The notes: a model not told the origin generated them from the letters alone. A DNA stretch of 64,000 bases from Chionoecetes opilio (GCA_016584305.1 JACEEZ010004873.1:10001-74000); one strand, 5' to 3'. Counted from the stretch's first letter, positions 37,445 to 48,690 are shown. Program-made: numbers and translations.

Positions 37445-37447
<3 letters not shown>
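36617..37447. mobile_element. hAT-type non-autonomous element with BED-finger remnant
   Basis: An 831-bp element with perfect terminal inverted repeats TAGTGATGGACCGAAT / ATTCGGTCCATCACTA. Both flanks are TA microsatellite, so an 8-bp ATATATAT target duplication is plausible but cannot be proved. Arrays of ATTCGCATTCGC-type motif sit just inside each end (36628-36740 and 37347-37425), in inverted orientation. The interior still encodes part of a BED-type zinc finger on the + strand (about 37096-37222): SVVWDYFEI, then AQCKLCNNN and SGSSSRKLAT, missing the final His pair. BED fingers are the N-terminal DNA-binding domain of hAT transposases, so this is an internally deleted hAT derivative. Confidence 0.88.

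Positions 37448-37513
<66 letters not shown>
37446..37513. repeat. (TA)n microsatellite
   Basis: Pure TA run directly abutting the right end of the hAT-type element, matching the TA run at its left end. Confidence 0.95.
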
Positions 37514-37515
<2 letters not shown>

Positions 37516-38149
37516 GCGATCCATATATATCGAACATTGAGTTTGCACCGGAATAAATCATGATATGTATGAATTATGCAATTAAATAAATGTAATCCAC
37601 GTGATCATATATATATTTTCATTTGCATCTCACTGAAGAATACACTCACACACACACAGGATTACTGTAAGCATCACTTCAAATTCAATTGATTCAGTGT
37701 CAGTGATGTCAGAATGATCAGCATAATTTTTTTTTTAAAAGACATTTCTGACAATGAGACATCTTTGTTTTCCTTTTCTGTGTTGTATTTGCTCCCAACT
37801 AACTCACATGTTTTGCCAAGAAGATATGATATTATTCTAAATTTCACTTGAACTGCATTTGGATGCTGACAGGAGGCTCCCGTTTGTCTTCGATTGTACT
37901 CTCAGATCCTTCTTGTATTATCCTTGGATGAGGGCCTACTTCCACCACAGGCCTCACATGAACCTTCTGGGCCCAACCATCGAAGTCCTCAAGTAAAAAT
38001 GGCCAACATGAGTTATTGGAGAAAACGGAAAAGAAGACAAAAAATTGATATAAAAATTAAATAACAAAAGATATAATAAACAAACAAACAAAAATCCACA
38101 CCATGAAATGTGGTAAACAAGCATAATATAAGGAATAGGAAACAAGAAG
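37514..38149. other. Intergenic, nothing recognised
   Basis: A+T-rich sequence between the giant gene and the receptor gene. No domain, splice structure or repeat family was recognised. Confidence 0.4.
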
Positions 38150-38375
38150 ATATCATTATCAATTATTATAATTATCAGCATTATTATTTCATTGATTTAT
38201 TTTTATTACCATCATTATCAGTCATTATTATTATCATCATTATCATTATCATTGTAAGTAATATTACCATTATCATCATTATCATTATCAGCAACAGCAG
38301 CAGCAGCACCAACAACTACAGCAACAACAAAAACAACAGTAATAGTAACATAAGTAGCAGTAGTTATTACTATTG
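38150..38375. repeat. ATT/ATC low-complexity tract
   Basis: Imperfect ATT/ATC/CAGCAG triplet repeats. Open frames through it are poly-Ile/Asn/Ser and are compositional. Confidence 0.85.
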
Positions 38376-38818
38376 ATTGGTATACAATTTCTATAGTGAT
38401 GCGTCGTCTGAGGAGAAATATTGCTACACATCAACTTCTTCTTTTTTTCAGAGGTATATGTGATGATATTGATCAGAAGATGCGCACTACTAGCCTATCT
38501 ACGCCAACGCAACACCTCTCAGAACCTCAGTCACTCCCTTACCTTTAGATTCATCGTGTTCAGGACGCTTCCTTTCAAGGACTTTTATTTATGTTATATA
38601 TATTACGAGTATATCAGTCACTTGTGGTGCTACACAGGCCCCCTGGGAATATGTTGTAAATCCATCATTGGACTTACCCTGGTAAATACTGCTTATGATA
38701 GGTAGAAGCCGAAAAAACGCCAGCCAACTGAGAGAAACGTCAAGAGGAATAGAAGTTTCTGTACTGAATGAAATATTTTTTTGCATCCCCAGAGGTACGG
38801 TGGACCGGATCTATTACA
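38376..38818. promoter_or_regulatory. Region upstream of the gustatory receptor
   Basis: Contains two acceptor-like sites, TTTTTTTCAG ending at about 38450 and TTTGCATCCCCAG ending at about 38792. They could mark 5' untranslated exons of the receptor gene. The 95-codon open frame at 38421 has no recognisable domain. No promoter element can be named. Confidence 0.3.
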
Positions 38819-39589
38819 ATGGTTCTCTCGACGTCCCTTCGTGATGTCCGCCTGGCCTGGGTATCAAGAGAGAAAGAACCGATTTATCTTAATCATGCAG
38901 ATGTAGGAGACAAAGAAATAGAATCGGAAAAAATCATCAAAGACTTTCACACTCGAAGTAGTGACGATAGGGCACTATCTCATCAATGCCTAAAACACAT
39001 AAGACACCCAGACGGTGTTCAGCGGTTTCATTCATGCATAGGGCCATTGTGGTGGCTTTTGCAGTGTCTCGGCATGGTGCCCTACCGGTTCTGTGGACAA
39101 ACAGGGCAGTATGAGCTATCTTGGTATAGCTGGGCGGCATGGCGCACCATTCTTACTGCTGTTTACATGACTGCATTACTAGGGGTTTCGATTAGTGGGC
39201 TGGTGATAGTGATAAGCTCAGGTGATTCCATCACTCTGGATACTGATGAAGATATCGCGGCAATAGAACTGGCAGGATTCATTCTAGTGATCCAGTGTCT
39301 TGTAAACGTCTGGCTTCAACTCCTCTGCATGTTGGGAACTGTGCGGCGCCTCTGCCGTTTAATGAACTCATGGCATCACCTTGCGGCTGCATTCGTCCTA
39401 GATTTAACAAAAGGGGTGAAGCTCGTCATTATACGCCAACTAAGCTTCCTTGCAGTGTTTTGGGCCGTCAGCATTGCCTTCACGTTGCTTGGATATCCGG
39501 ACATATTTATGGACATCCTGAATTCTTTGGGCCAAAACATGCTTCTCCTGCCTGGAACCTGGACAACATTACCCGAGCCTTTGCCTCTG
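38819..39589 (+). CDS. Gustatory receptor-like 7TM protein, exon 1
   Basis: Encodes the N-terminal 257 residues of an arthropod gustatory receptor, a ligand-gated cation channel subunit of the insect-type chemoreceptor superfamily in sensory-neuron membranes. After a charged cytosolic N terminus, the stretch PLWWLLQCLGMVPYRF (residues 76-91) is the characteristic first membrane segment of this family. Further hydrophobic segments lie at about 109-132, 147-172 and 203-225. The start at 38819 (ACAATGG) is preferred. An in-frame ATG at 38768 precedes a possible acceptor and is less likely. The exon ends at donor GTAAAT (39590) in phase 0. The frame is intact. Family assignment is by sequence pattern only; the ligand is unknown. 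Confidence 0.82.
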
Positions 39590-39699
39590 GTAAATTATTC
39601 TAGCAGGATGTCTTAATTTGTTTTCCAATATCACTTTATCACTTAATTATCTAAGTCAGTTTATTCTTTTTGCTTACGAATCTATCAAAATATAATTTC

Positions 39700-40165
39700 T
39701 ATGAAACGATTGGATTTCCACTTTACCTCCACTATAACATTAATAGTGATTATAATAACAATAACAATATCATTACTATCATTATTATTAAAAGTAATAA
39801 TATTGATGATGATGATCATCATCATCATGATAATGATAATGATGTTAATAACAATAGTATATGATTATTTTGAAAATGATAATAACAGTAGCAGAACTAG
39901 TCGTAACACAGCGGTAGTGGTGAAGGTGTTTGTAGTTGTAGTAGTAGTGGCAGAAGTATTAGTAGTATTAGTAGTAGTAATAGTTAAAAGAGTAATAAAA
40001 GTAACTAGTTATAAAAAATAAAAAAACTATATATAATAATAATAATAATAATAATAACGTGTATCATTGTATCAGCTAAATGTTAAATGATTATAATAAT
40101 AATAGCAATAATAAAAAAGAGTAAAAAAAATAATGAGTGATAATAAAATAGTAGTAGTTGTGTGG
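39700..40165. repeat. AAT/GAT/GTA low-complexity tract
   Basis: Imperfect ATA, ATC/GAT and GTA triplet repeats within receptor intron 1. Open frames through it are compositional. Confidence 0.85.
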
Positions 40166-40223
40166 TAGTAGTGGTTGAAGACAAACTTAGTAATACAAAA
40201 ACCAATGGTATTAGAAAGCAACC

Positions 40224-40678
<455 letters not shown>

Positions 40679-40903
40679 TTTACAAGGTTGTGATGCTGAT
40701 CTTTATCCACAATCGACTCTTTTTCTTTGTAGACCAATTATGTAGGCTATGTTCTTTCGATAGTGTTTTATGCCTGCTAGTGTAGGATGAACACACACAC
40801 ACACAAAAAATTACCTTTTCTATGTGTTACCATCACGTTTGCATACCATTACACTCTTAGTCTTCCATTTGGTGACTATTCTAAACTTTTCTTTCTTCTG
40901 CAG

Positions 40904-41045
40904 GTGGTCCGCCTGATGACGGCTGTTATGTGTCTACACATCTTCTCGTTATTCAAATGCTGTCTCTTTTCTTTCACTATTAATTGCCACCTAGTAACAA
41001 ACGCTATTCGTTCATGGAATATTCAGCTCACCGAAGCAATAGACA
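40904..41045 (+). CDS. Gustatory receptor-like protein, exon 2
   Basis: The acceptor CTTTCTTCTGCAG ends at 40903 and the donor GTGAGT starts at 41046. The exon enters in phase 0 and leaves in phase 1. It encodes the fifth membrane segment region (MTAVMCLHIFSLFKCCLFSF), followed by an intracellular stretch ending SWNIQLTEAIDS. That corresponds to the conserved region of gustatory receptors before intracellular loop 3. It is followed by an intron of about 14.6 kb packed with mobile elements. Confidence 0.78.
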
Positions 41046-41097
41046 GTGAGTAAAATAGGAAAAGAAGAGTGCGAAGCATTTCAACCCATTGGTTCAT

Positions 41098-42080
41098 CTT
41101 TTTCTTTTTTACATAAAAGGGGACTGGTTATGGTAAGCAAAAAAAAAGCCAACAAAAAGCTCGCTTAAATGCAGATATAGCCCATATAGCAGATAGAATG
41201 AAGCTTCAAGGGGGGTTAGGGGGGGGGTTAGGCTAATTTAGTTTGGGAGGTGTCTTGACACTCCTCTATTGAAATAATCTTAAGTCATAGGAAGGTGAAA
41301 AAATAGAAACAAGAGAATTGTAGAGTTTACTATCGAAAGGGATGAAAGAGTGAAGATACTGAAGATGCTTTTGCATTGGTAAGAGAGACAGAATAACAAT
41401 GAGAGTAGGTATACAATTTTGTGTAGCGAGCCCGCAGAAGGGAGGAGGCATGCAGTTCAGAACATCAGTAAGCATGAAAATACAGGTAGAAGAAAGCAAG
41501 AGAAAAATAAATTAAGGCGGTGTTTAAGAAACTGAAACATTTAGAGAAGGGAGTTGATGAGGCGTAAAGCTTTTGACTCCTTCTTGTTAAAGAAAGTAGT
41601 GTGAGTGGATCTCCCCCATATATGAGATTCATTATCCATACATGGGCGGATAAGGCCCCTCCTTGTATAGAGGGAGGGAGCAAAATTGAGACTGACGCCA
41701 GAGGACACCAAACCTCATAGAAGCTGATTCAGCAAGATATGAGATGTGAGATTTCCAGTTACGACTTTTAATAAAGGATAGTCCAATAATGTTTAGTATC
41801 GAGAGACGATTAAGTTGAGTGTCACTGAAGAAGAGGGGATAGTTATCTGGAATGTTATGTCGAGTTGATGGGTGAAGGAATTGAGTTTTTGAGGTACTGA
41901 ACAAAATATGATTTCCTCTGCCCTATTTATAAATTAAAGAAAGATTAGACATCCCTCCGTGAATTACTTAATCCTGTAAAGTTATAAGTCTGTTGAAATA
42001 TATTAAATGCAGAGTAGAATCATAAGCATGAGAGGATAGGGCATTGAGTTATGAGTTAGCCTTAGAAGATCATTAATGAA
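41098..42080 (-). mobile_element. Diverged Jockey/I-like LINE, 3' part
   Basis: Third copy of the LINE family seen at 32-35 kb. Its minus-strand poly-A tail is a T-rich run at 41098-41112, and readable segments include STSKTQFLHPSTRHNIPDNY (41830-41890) and a degenerate INDLLRLTHNSMPYPL near 42030-42080. Frameshifts and stops are frequent. The element is interrupted at about 42080 and resumes at about 43086. Confidence 0.8.
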
Positions 42081-42089
42081 CTAGGGGGG

Positions 42090-42343
42090 GGGGCACTCAG
42101 TAGAGCGCATACCTCCGCCCGAATATTTCATCAAATGGTTGCCATGGCAACAGTTGTGATGCGATTTCATCCAAAATTAAATCAGTTCTTCCTTATACCA
42201 AATAGACTTGGTATACCAAGTTTGGTCCAAATTTATTCGTAACTTTTCGAGAAATCCTGTACACTAACAAACAAACAAACAAACAAACAAACAGACAGAT
42301 TTGGGTGAAAACATAACCTCCCTCCAACTTTGTTGGCGGAGGT
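42090..42343. repeat. Dispersed-repeat-like segment with short inverted ends
   Basis: A block beginning GCACTCAGTAGAGCGC and ending TTGGCGGAGGTAAC. The ACCTCCGCC near its start pairs with GGCGGAGGT at its end, and an (AAAC)n run lies at 42267-42293. The layout is that of a dispersed repeat inserted, together with the next hairpin, inside the LINE. The class was not identified. Confidence 0.5.
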
Positions 42344-42803
42344 AACAAGTAGAAAATGCTTCAGGGTAGCCCTGAATACATGAAAAAGGGAAGATGACTC
42401 TTGCGGGTGTTGTTTTGTAGATCAAGAAGGGAAACAAGGCCTAGTGTGGACATGGGAAAGATTGCGAAAGAATAGAAACAAGGTGGCAAAGATGCCTTTG
42501 GACATGAGAAAGATTTGGAAAGGAAAGAAACTAGGTGTCACTCAACATTTCTCCTTTGCCGACTGATACCACTCGTGGTAGGACAAATGTTGAGTGACAC
42601 CTAGTTTCTTTCCTTTCCAAATCTTTCTCATGTCCAAAGGCATCTTTGCCACCTTATTTCTATTCTTTCGCAATCTTTCCCATGTCCACACTAGCCTTGT
42701 TTACCTTCTTCTTGACACTTCTTGATCTACAAAACAACACCCGCAAGAGTCATCTTCCCTTTTTCATGTCTTCAGGGCTACTCTGAAGCATTTTCTACTT
42801 GTT
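42344..42803. mobile_element. Near-perfect 460-bp hairpin element
   Basis: The left arm (about 42344-42552) and right arm (about 42580-42803) are reverse complements with very few mismatches. Landmarks are AGTAGAAAATGCTTCAG at one end, GACATGAGAAAGATTTGGAA inside, and GGTGTCACTCAACATTT beside the 27-bp loop. One arm carries a small insertion near 42705. This is a fold-back miniature element. Its RNA would form a hairpin of about 215 bp, because it lies in an intron of the receptor gene on either strand. Confidence 0.85.
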
Positions 42804-43085
42804 TCTCTCCTTTTCCATGTGAAATGTTGAAGCCGACGTTTCAGGCACAACTAAGCGTGCGCACACAACCAGATGGGTGTCTCTCAGTACTAAACTTTGA
42901 CGATCGTTTTCGAATATTGGAATTGAGAAATCGAATAAACTACGATTTTGTCCATCTGGAGCACGACGAGAGCTTTCGAATGAGCTATAGAACGGCCCCA
43001 GGCGACCACCACAGCGTTCGTTAGAAGCGCGGACAAATTTTCTCCAGGACACTTTCCTCTCTACTGAGTCATCTTGGGCAGGGGT
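42804..43085. other. Unidentified insert, right part
   Basis: Sequence between the hairpin and the resumed LINE. A 100-codon open frame on + and a 117-codon frame on - overlap here without recognisable domains. A short palindrome (GGGCAGGGGT / ACCCCTGCCC, 43077-43101) marks the junction with the LINE. Confidence 0.4.
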
Positions 43086-43395
43086 TATCACCCCTGCCCG
43101 ATAAGAGAACGAGAGTGGGTGATGGGAAAGAGCCCTGTGGAACACCACTATTAATAAACTTAGAAGAACATTGACCGTCTAGAACAGCGGCAATAGAGGG
43201 GTCAGCAAGGAAACAAGTGAAGGTGCAGAGAGAAGGATGGAAGCCAAAAGAGGGTAATTTGGAAATCAAAGATTTGCGCTAGACTGTTGACATGTCAAGG
43301 GTATCAACACGAGTTTCACCGAAATCTTTATAAGAGGATGACTAAGATTCAGTTAGGAAAGCTAGATGATCGCCAGTGGATCGCCCTTTAAGGCC
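43086..43395 (-). mobile_element. Diverged Jockey/I-like LINE, 5' part of the remnant
   Basis: Minus-strand continuation of the copy at 41098-42080. Readable pieces are SKFINSGVPQGSF (RT motif 4, about 43120-43160), SKLPSFGFHPSLCTFTCFL (43210-43270) and RSTGDHLAFLTES (43350-43390). It is truncated at about 43395, where a PIF/Harbinger terminus begins. Confidence 0.78.
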
Positions 43396-43860
43396 CCCAT
43401 CCTTGGTGCGATTGGCCCTTAGACCTGATCGGACAGACCTGATCTGATGGATATCCTACCACCCACACACGATCCGACCGTACCTCAAGACCAGTTCAGT
43501 TGGTGATAGAAACGGTGGAGGGCGGTTGTCATGATAGCTCTCAGCAACAAGGAATTATTACTTTTGACGGGTGCTGCCATGGTGGCCTTAACGATGAAGG
43601 TGAACCGTAAGATGAGAAAACAAAGCAAATGGAGCAAAGACTGGCTGTTAAAAAGACAAAGTTTTCTCATTTCTTAGTTGGAAGAATTAAAACTTGTATC
43701 AGGTGACTTGTTGAAGGATTTAAGAATAGACCAGGAGACATAATTGGAGCTATTGTTACTTGTCACCCCTCACATCGAGAAAAACAGACACTAATATGCG
43801 GCAGGCAATAACTCCACATGAAAGGCTCACTGCAACATTACGTTTCCTTGCTACGGGAAG
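43394..43860 (+). pseudogene. PIF/Harbinger transposase remnant, N-terminal part
   Basis: The segment opens with TTTAAGGCCCCCATC, a Harbinger-like GGCC terminus after a TTA/TAA. It encodes, from about 43532, a HARBI1-type N terminus: KELLLLTGAAMVALTM, then RKMRKQSKWSKDWLLKRQ and FSHF. Further on, in another frame, it reads EKTDTNMRQAITPHERLTAT and LRFLATGRAY (about 43780-43870), the hallmark block of Harbinger nucleases. Frameshifts show decay. The next coding block resumes at 46040, so a 2.2-kb fold-back element was inserted between the two. Confidence 0.78.
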
Positions 43861-44491
43861 AGCTTATTAGGGGAGGAATTTTAGGCTAAATATACTCAAT
43901 CGACCTAAGAAATGAGCAGGAAGTCGGAACATCGTACACTTATAAACTGAAGCCTACTGATGAATATATTAAAAGTCCCAACAAATCCAAGTTGTGCTCC
44001 AGCCACCATCTTGGAAAATAGCGGCCAAATTTCGATTTTTTTTTCAAATAAATTTTAGAACCGTATTAGTTACAAACATTTACCACGAGAGCAATATAAT
44101 TCTACATATAAACACAAACCTTTGATTTTCTGAACCATTTTTTGTACGATAAAAAATTAAAAAGTTACGCAAAATATAAAATGTCTGTATTCTATGAATC
44201 AGTTCAGACATGACGTTCAAACTAGGTTAATGGGTGGAAATTTGAATATTTTTATAGTGATATATTATTTAACAACCATCATAGTTTCATTTTATAGGCA
44301 GTTTGGTAATTAATTCAAAACAACAGAAAAACCTAGAGAAAAATATGATACATTTTTTTTGATGACGGGTAGGAGCTAAGGTATCGGTTTGGAATAACAT
44401 TATTTCAAACAGTTACTTTTTATTGCTTCATTTAACATCAAAGTACTTAAAATGAAAATAATTATGAATGCAATCCTCAATACATACATTA

Positions 44492-44628
<137 letters not shown>

Positions 44629-44868
44629 AAAATATGCATTCTTCTTTATCTTGTATACTGAAGAAAAATGTTACATAAGAATAATTTTCATGCATTGATG
44701 ATGACCATGATGCTCAGACAGGTTTTATGGATAAAACATAAAATAAAATCCTAATGAATGGTGACAGTAATCCTTAGACACTTGGTAACATCACTATAGC
44801 TAACTATAATCGTCTGTTTATAAAATATACTCGGCAGGGCATGCCCACTATAAAAATCCTTTTTACGC

Positions 44869-45049
44869 TTATATGCCCACTATAAAAATCCTGCCTGCGC
44901 CACCACGGGCGAGGACCAACCATCACAGCCCTCAAGTGAACTTCCAAAGCCTACCATCCGAGCCCTGGGTCACCACTGCCTACATGCGCCATATAATAGG
45001 CACAAATGTAAAAAAAAAAAAAAAAAAATAATAAAAAAAAAAAAAAATT
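44869..45049 (+). mobile_element. tRNA-derived SINE, 5'-truncated copy
   Basis: A + strand copy of the family at 8461-8808. It contains ACTATAAAAATCCTGCCTGC, GCCACCACGGGCGAGG, CCATCACAGCCCTCAAGTGA and CACTGCCTACATGCGC, and ends in a poly-A tail of about 36 bases with one TA interruption. The tRNA head is missing. A short duplication of its first 20 bases lies just upstream (44838-44860). Confidence 0.85.
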
Positions 45050-46039
45050 GTAGTGTCAAAGTTATCAGTTGTCTAGTAGCGTTTCAACATAAGAGTTCTC
45101 GCAGGTAGTTCATTTACATCCTCCACACATCGCTGAGCACAGCAAACCAAACTGTATGTATGCACTTGCATCTCTTGGTGCATCCTAGCTTGCAGTTATG
45201 TACTACATGAAATGAGGTTAAAAAGTTGTGGTGGAGCAGCTTCATTGGTATTAGGGACAGGCCTCCGTGATTTCACTGTCATGGACTATCCCCACTATGT
45301 TGGCTCCAGGCAGTTTCCTAATCATTTCTGAACCTGCAAGTACACTCTGTTTAAGTGTTGCTCTGCTGCTGCACTGGTTCGAGGTAGGGAGGCTAGTTGA
45401 AAAGACGTATCTTGGATGTCCTTGGATGAGCTAAGATACTTCATGTATAATCGAATAGTAGCAAAAAAGAAGTTAGATACATCTTTTCAACTAGCATCCC
45501 TACCTCCAACCATTGCAGCATCAGAACAACACTTATACAGAGTGAACCTGTAGGTTCAGGAATGTTTAATCCAATAAATGTACAATGTAGCTAAATTTTG
45601 CGTAGTAATTAGATAATTATACTTAAAACAGGGAGACACAATTACATTTTATTCCCTAGCTCATATAAGATTACTTTTTTCAACATTAGAGATGTCACAC
45701 AGTACCTTAGTATTAAAGCTATAACTGTATTACTGCGTTGTACCCCAAGACTTAGATTACCACATTTTCATTTTAGGTAACAACAGACGATTGATTATAG
45801 TTAGCTTATAGGGATGTTCCCAAGTGTCTAAGGATTACTGTCACCATTCATTAAGATGTTATTTTATGTTTTATCCATAAAACCTGTCTGAACATTATTC
45901 CTATGTTACATTTTTCCTCAGTATGATCCGGCTTGGATTTGTTGGGACTTTTAATATATTTATCAGTTGGGTTCAGTTTACAGGTGTATTAAGTTTCGAC
46001 TTCCTGCTTATTTGTTAGATCGATTTTTCTAAAATTCCT

Positions 46040-46165
46040 CCTCTTTTATGAAGATAAGTAGTTTTCTGTGGCCATTTCTCCGCAAGCATTGGGTCGTATT
46101 ATACCTGAAACGTGCACAGCCATACAGAGTACTACAACAACAATATATGAAGGAAATATATTGTA
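46040..46165 (+). pseudogene. PIF/Harbinger transposase remnant, continuation
   Basis: Directly after the fold-back element, the + strand reads GAAGATAAG (Glu-Asp-Lys), then a stretch equivalent to VAISPQALGRIIPETCTAI and a VLQQQYMKEI-like segment with frameshifts, to about 46160. This continues the Harbinger block interrupted at 43860 (LRFLATGRAY). Confidence 0.7.
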
Positions 46166-46324
46166 TTTATTTCAAATATCGCTTATTTTGTGAGATTACA
46201 AAGACAGGACATTCACAAATAAGAACTTCCCTTGTCAAACATTGTACATGGAACTAAATTCAGTAATTCACAATAGTTAATGTATACCAAATGAACTGAC
46301 GGTTGGCCTCACGATCGGTATAGA

Positions 46325-48690
46325 GTACCTTCATAAGATAGTGACAACTTAGTGAGGCAGCTTAGCACCGAATTTCAAAGGGATGGGGACATGCCGGATA
46401 AAAGCACCAAATTTTGATCAGGCAATCGTCAGGGTTCCAGCTCTGATTCTATAACCGGCGCCAAGCGATACGACCACTGTTATGCTTCTACGACACATTT
46501 TTGTAATGTGAGCAATTTAACACATACGAAAATCAAGAAAAAATATATACTCTTTCAGACCGTGCGTATATTTACCCAACATGGTGCAAAATTGCCATGT
46601 TTCTAGTTTTAAGGTATTTTATGAGTATGGTTGCTCATTATTTGGCCCATTAGGGGTGCTTATAATTAAATCACATGAAATAATCATACTGAGTAGACAG
46701 TTAAGTAAGAGAGTAAAGCATGAAGGTCAGTTCAAAGGTTTTAATGGAGGCATCTGCTAACAACTGACATTAAAACATGGAAACATGCAGTGTTAATGTC
46801 TAAAATCCCTTCTCTGCACAAAATTCAATTACTACATTTCACACTAAGCCGGCTAAGATACTTCTCACATAGGCAGCTGCAAAGTTCTGTGCACTTCCAC
46901 CGCTCCTTCTTGCATGAGCATCGTCCTCCACACTTGACCAGTTCGCTGCAGGCCTGGGATGCCACAGGCAGGTTGGACCACACAGGACGCCAGGTCTTCG
47001 ATGCACTCTCTAGAGTCCATCCAAAGCCCTCTGGGGTTGGAGGCTTCTGCTCACAATGATCACTGGTTGCCCAGATTCCAGCTTGGTAGACTGCGCGCAG
47101 TGTGTGCTGCAGAAGGGCTTCTTGCGTTGGGGGAATGTTCTCCATTGTCCTGTTCTTCTGAGAGAAGAGTTCCCTACGTGCTCGTTCAGAGTCCAAGTTG
47201 CTCTTCTTATTGTAGATGATCACGGTGAAGCGCTCGAGCAACTGGAATTCCTTGCAGTTCACTGTCACAGTCATGTAAGGGTGATTCATGAGATTGTTGA
47301 AGGCTTCCGTCACCTCCACGTAGGCATGCCAAGCCTCCCATACTGATTTCTTCCCTTTGCCAAAGAAAGCGAAAGTTGTGTCGCAGCCCGTGAAGCTGTG
47401 GAACATAGGCAGTGCCGTTAACCTATCTTTTCCCAGAGAATGACATATGGCATTGATATCCAGGTACATGAAGTTCTTTCCAGTTCCAAAGGCTACCCAG
47501 ATGGCTGCCATCTGATGCTGGCTGGTTAGGGAATGATACTTTCCTTTCAGTATAACAACGACGTCTGTGTCGACAGTGCGTACCAAACAGGTGGTGCATC
47601 TCTTGTCCAGCGCATCTTTCAGGTGAACGACAATCCTTGTATCGGCCTCTTCATGGTCACATCGTGGCATGGAGTGGTCGGAACCTCTGCTGATCACATC
47701 TGTGCCTGATGTTATGAAGACCTCCTTTCCGTCTGGCCAGTCATTGGAGCCGACTTTGTCTGAAAGGAACTGGAAAAGCTCCTCCTTGTTTGTGGGATTC
47801 CGGAGGAAGTCGGGCCAGTTGCTGGGCACCTTGGTTGGACCACCGACCTTTCTCCGTACACCTTTTCCCCTTTTCTCTCTAGTTGACTCCTTGATACTGC
47901 TGGCAATGTAGCTGTCCCAGACCACATCGACTCTTCTGCAGGATTCAAGTAGCTTCAGGATGTGGGGGATGAAAACGCCATTAGCGTAGTCATTGAATGT
48001 GGTGACATTAGTATGAGGAAACAGATACACCACAGCAGCATCGTCGATAATTCTTGCATCCAGAAACGGCGGTGGTTCCTTTTGAGAGTTTTGTGGGTCT
48101 TGCACAAGGATACCAATGAGGTCGGACTTCTTTCCTTGGTGCAGTTTTCCTCTTTCAGATAGAGAAGGAGGGTGCGGATGATTTTCATGCTGAAAAAAGG
48201 TTCCCATATCTGTATCCCTGTTCTGAGCAACTATGTACAGACGAAAGAAGAGGGACACGTCATCTTTCAACAGGGAAACATCCTCTGACTGCTTGCTCTT
48301 CCCCTTGGATGGTGACCTGAAGAGAGGTAATGAGTTCCTCTTGATAGGCTCATGGATGGATTTCCTTCGTTCAGTGATGATAGCCTTGTTGTAGCTGTCG
48401 TACTGAGCCTTTCCCACTTCTTCTATGGTACGCACAGTGTTGGCCACAAATTCTTCAATCACTTGCCGCGTGTCGAATTAATTAAAATAAAATGCAATTA
48501 AATGTAATTAAATTTAAAAAAAATAAAGTTCTATCGTGCAGGCATCTTGCTGTTCGGATCGTTTGGCGCCGGTTCTCGAATTGAAGCTTGGATTCTGAGG
48601 AATATCTTGAAAAAATTTGGTGCTTTTATCCGGCATGTCCCGGTCAATTACCTAAGCTGCCTCACTTTCTCGATTTATGAGCGCTATCTT
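46325..48690. mobile_element. Inverted-repeat element carrying a PIN-like gene
   Basis: Segments at about 46325-46480 and 48555-48690 are inverted copies, at roughly 70-75% identity by eye. Shared strings include AGTGAGGCAGCTTA, GGACATGCCGGATAAAAGCA followed by CCAAATTTT, and ACCGGCGCCAA. They lie about 330 and 90 bases outside the open frame 46825-48477. This arrangement recurs around the related gene at 60-62 kb. Exact termini and target duplications are unclear. The element class is unknown: no DDE transposase motif was seen in the open frame. Confidence 0.65.
46825..48477 (-). CDS. PIN/FEN1-like nuclease-fold protein with Cys-rich tail
   Basis: A 550-codon frame without stops, the longest non-repetitive open frame here. 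From its first valine (GTG at 48460), numbered 1, it shows these acidic motifs in order: ARIIDDAAVVY (136-146), RVDVVWDSY (177-185), DHEEADTRIVVH (269-280), VRTVDTDVVVI (294-304) and FHSFTGCDTT (354-363). The order Asp / EEAD / DTDV / GCDT follows the catalytic arrangement of PIN/FEN1 nucleases (XPG-I-like EAEA, DxD, then the helical GCD segment). The C terminus has a Cys cluster (CGGRCSC, then CTELCSCLC), probably zinc-binding. The family is widespread, uncharacterised and multicopy in marine invertebrates, from my general knowledge. No ATG was found near the 5' end: a TAA lies just upstream of 48477, so it is N-terminally truncated or has an upstream exon. It lies antisense within the receptor intron. 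Confidence 0.72.
   Translation of the reverse strand, partial: FDTRQVIEEFVANTVRTIEEVGKAQYDSYNKAIITERRKSIHEPIKRNSLPLFRSPSKGKSKQSEDVSLLKDDVSLFFRLYIVAQNRDTDMGTFFQHENHPHPPSLSERGKLHQGKKSDLIGILVQDPQNSQKEPPPFLDARIIDDAAVVYLFPHTNVTTFNDYANGVFIPHILKLLESCRRVDVVWDSYIASSIKESTREKRGKGVRRKVGGPTKVPSNWPDFLRNPTNKEELFQFLSDKVGSNDWPDGKEVFITSGTDVISRGSDHSMPRCDHEEADTRIVVHLKDALDKRCTTCLVRTVDTDVVVILKGKYHSLTSQHQMAAIWVAFGTGKNFMYLDINAICHSLGKDRLTALPMFHSFTGCDTTFAFFGKGKKSVWEAWHAYVEVTEAFNNLMNHPYMTVTVNCKEFQLLERFTVIIYNKKSNLDSERARRELFSQKNRTMENIPPTQEALLQHTLRAVYQAGIWATSDHCEQKPPTPEGFGWTLESASKTWRPVWSNLPVASQACSELVKCGGRCSCKKERWKCTELCSCLCEKYLSRLSVKCSN

Noticed and set aside
38421..38705. 95-codon frame as an extra receptor exon
   Set aside because: It has an acceptor-like start but no gustatory-receptor similarity, and the receptor's N terminus is already complete in the next exon.
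42722..43148. 100- and 117-codon frames on opposite strands
   Set aside because: They overlap the hairpin arm and an unidentified insert; no recognisable motif on either strand.
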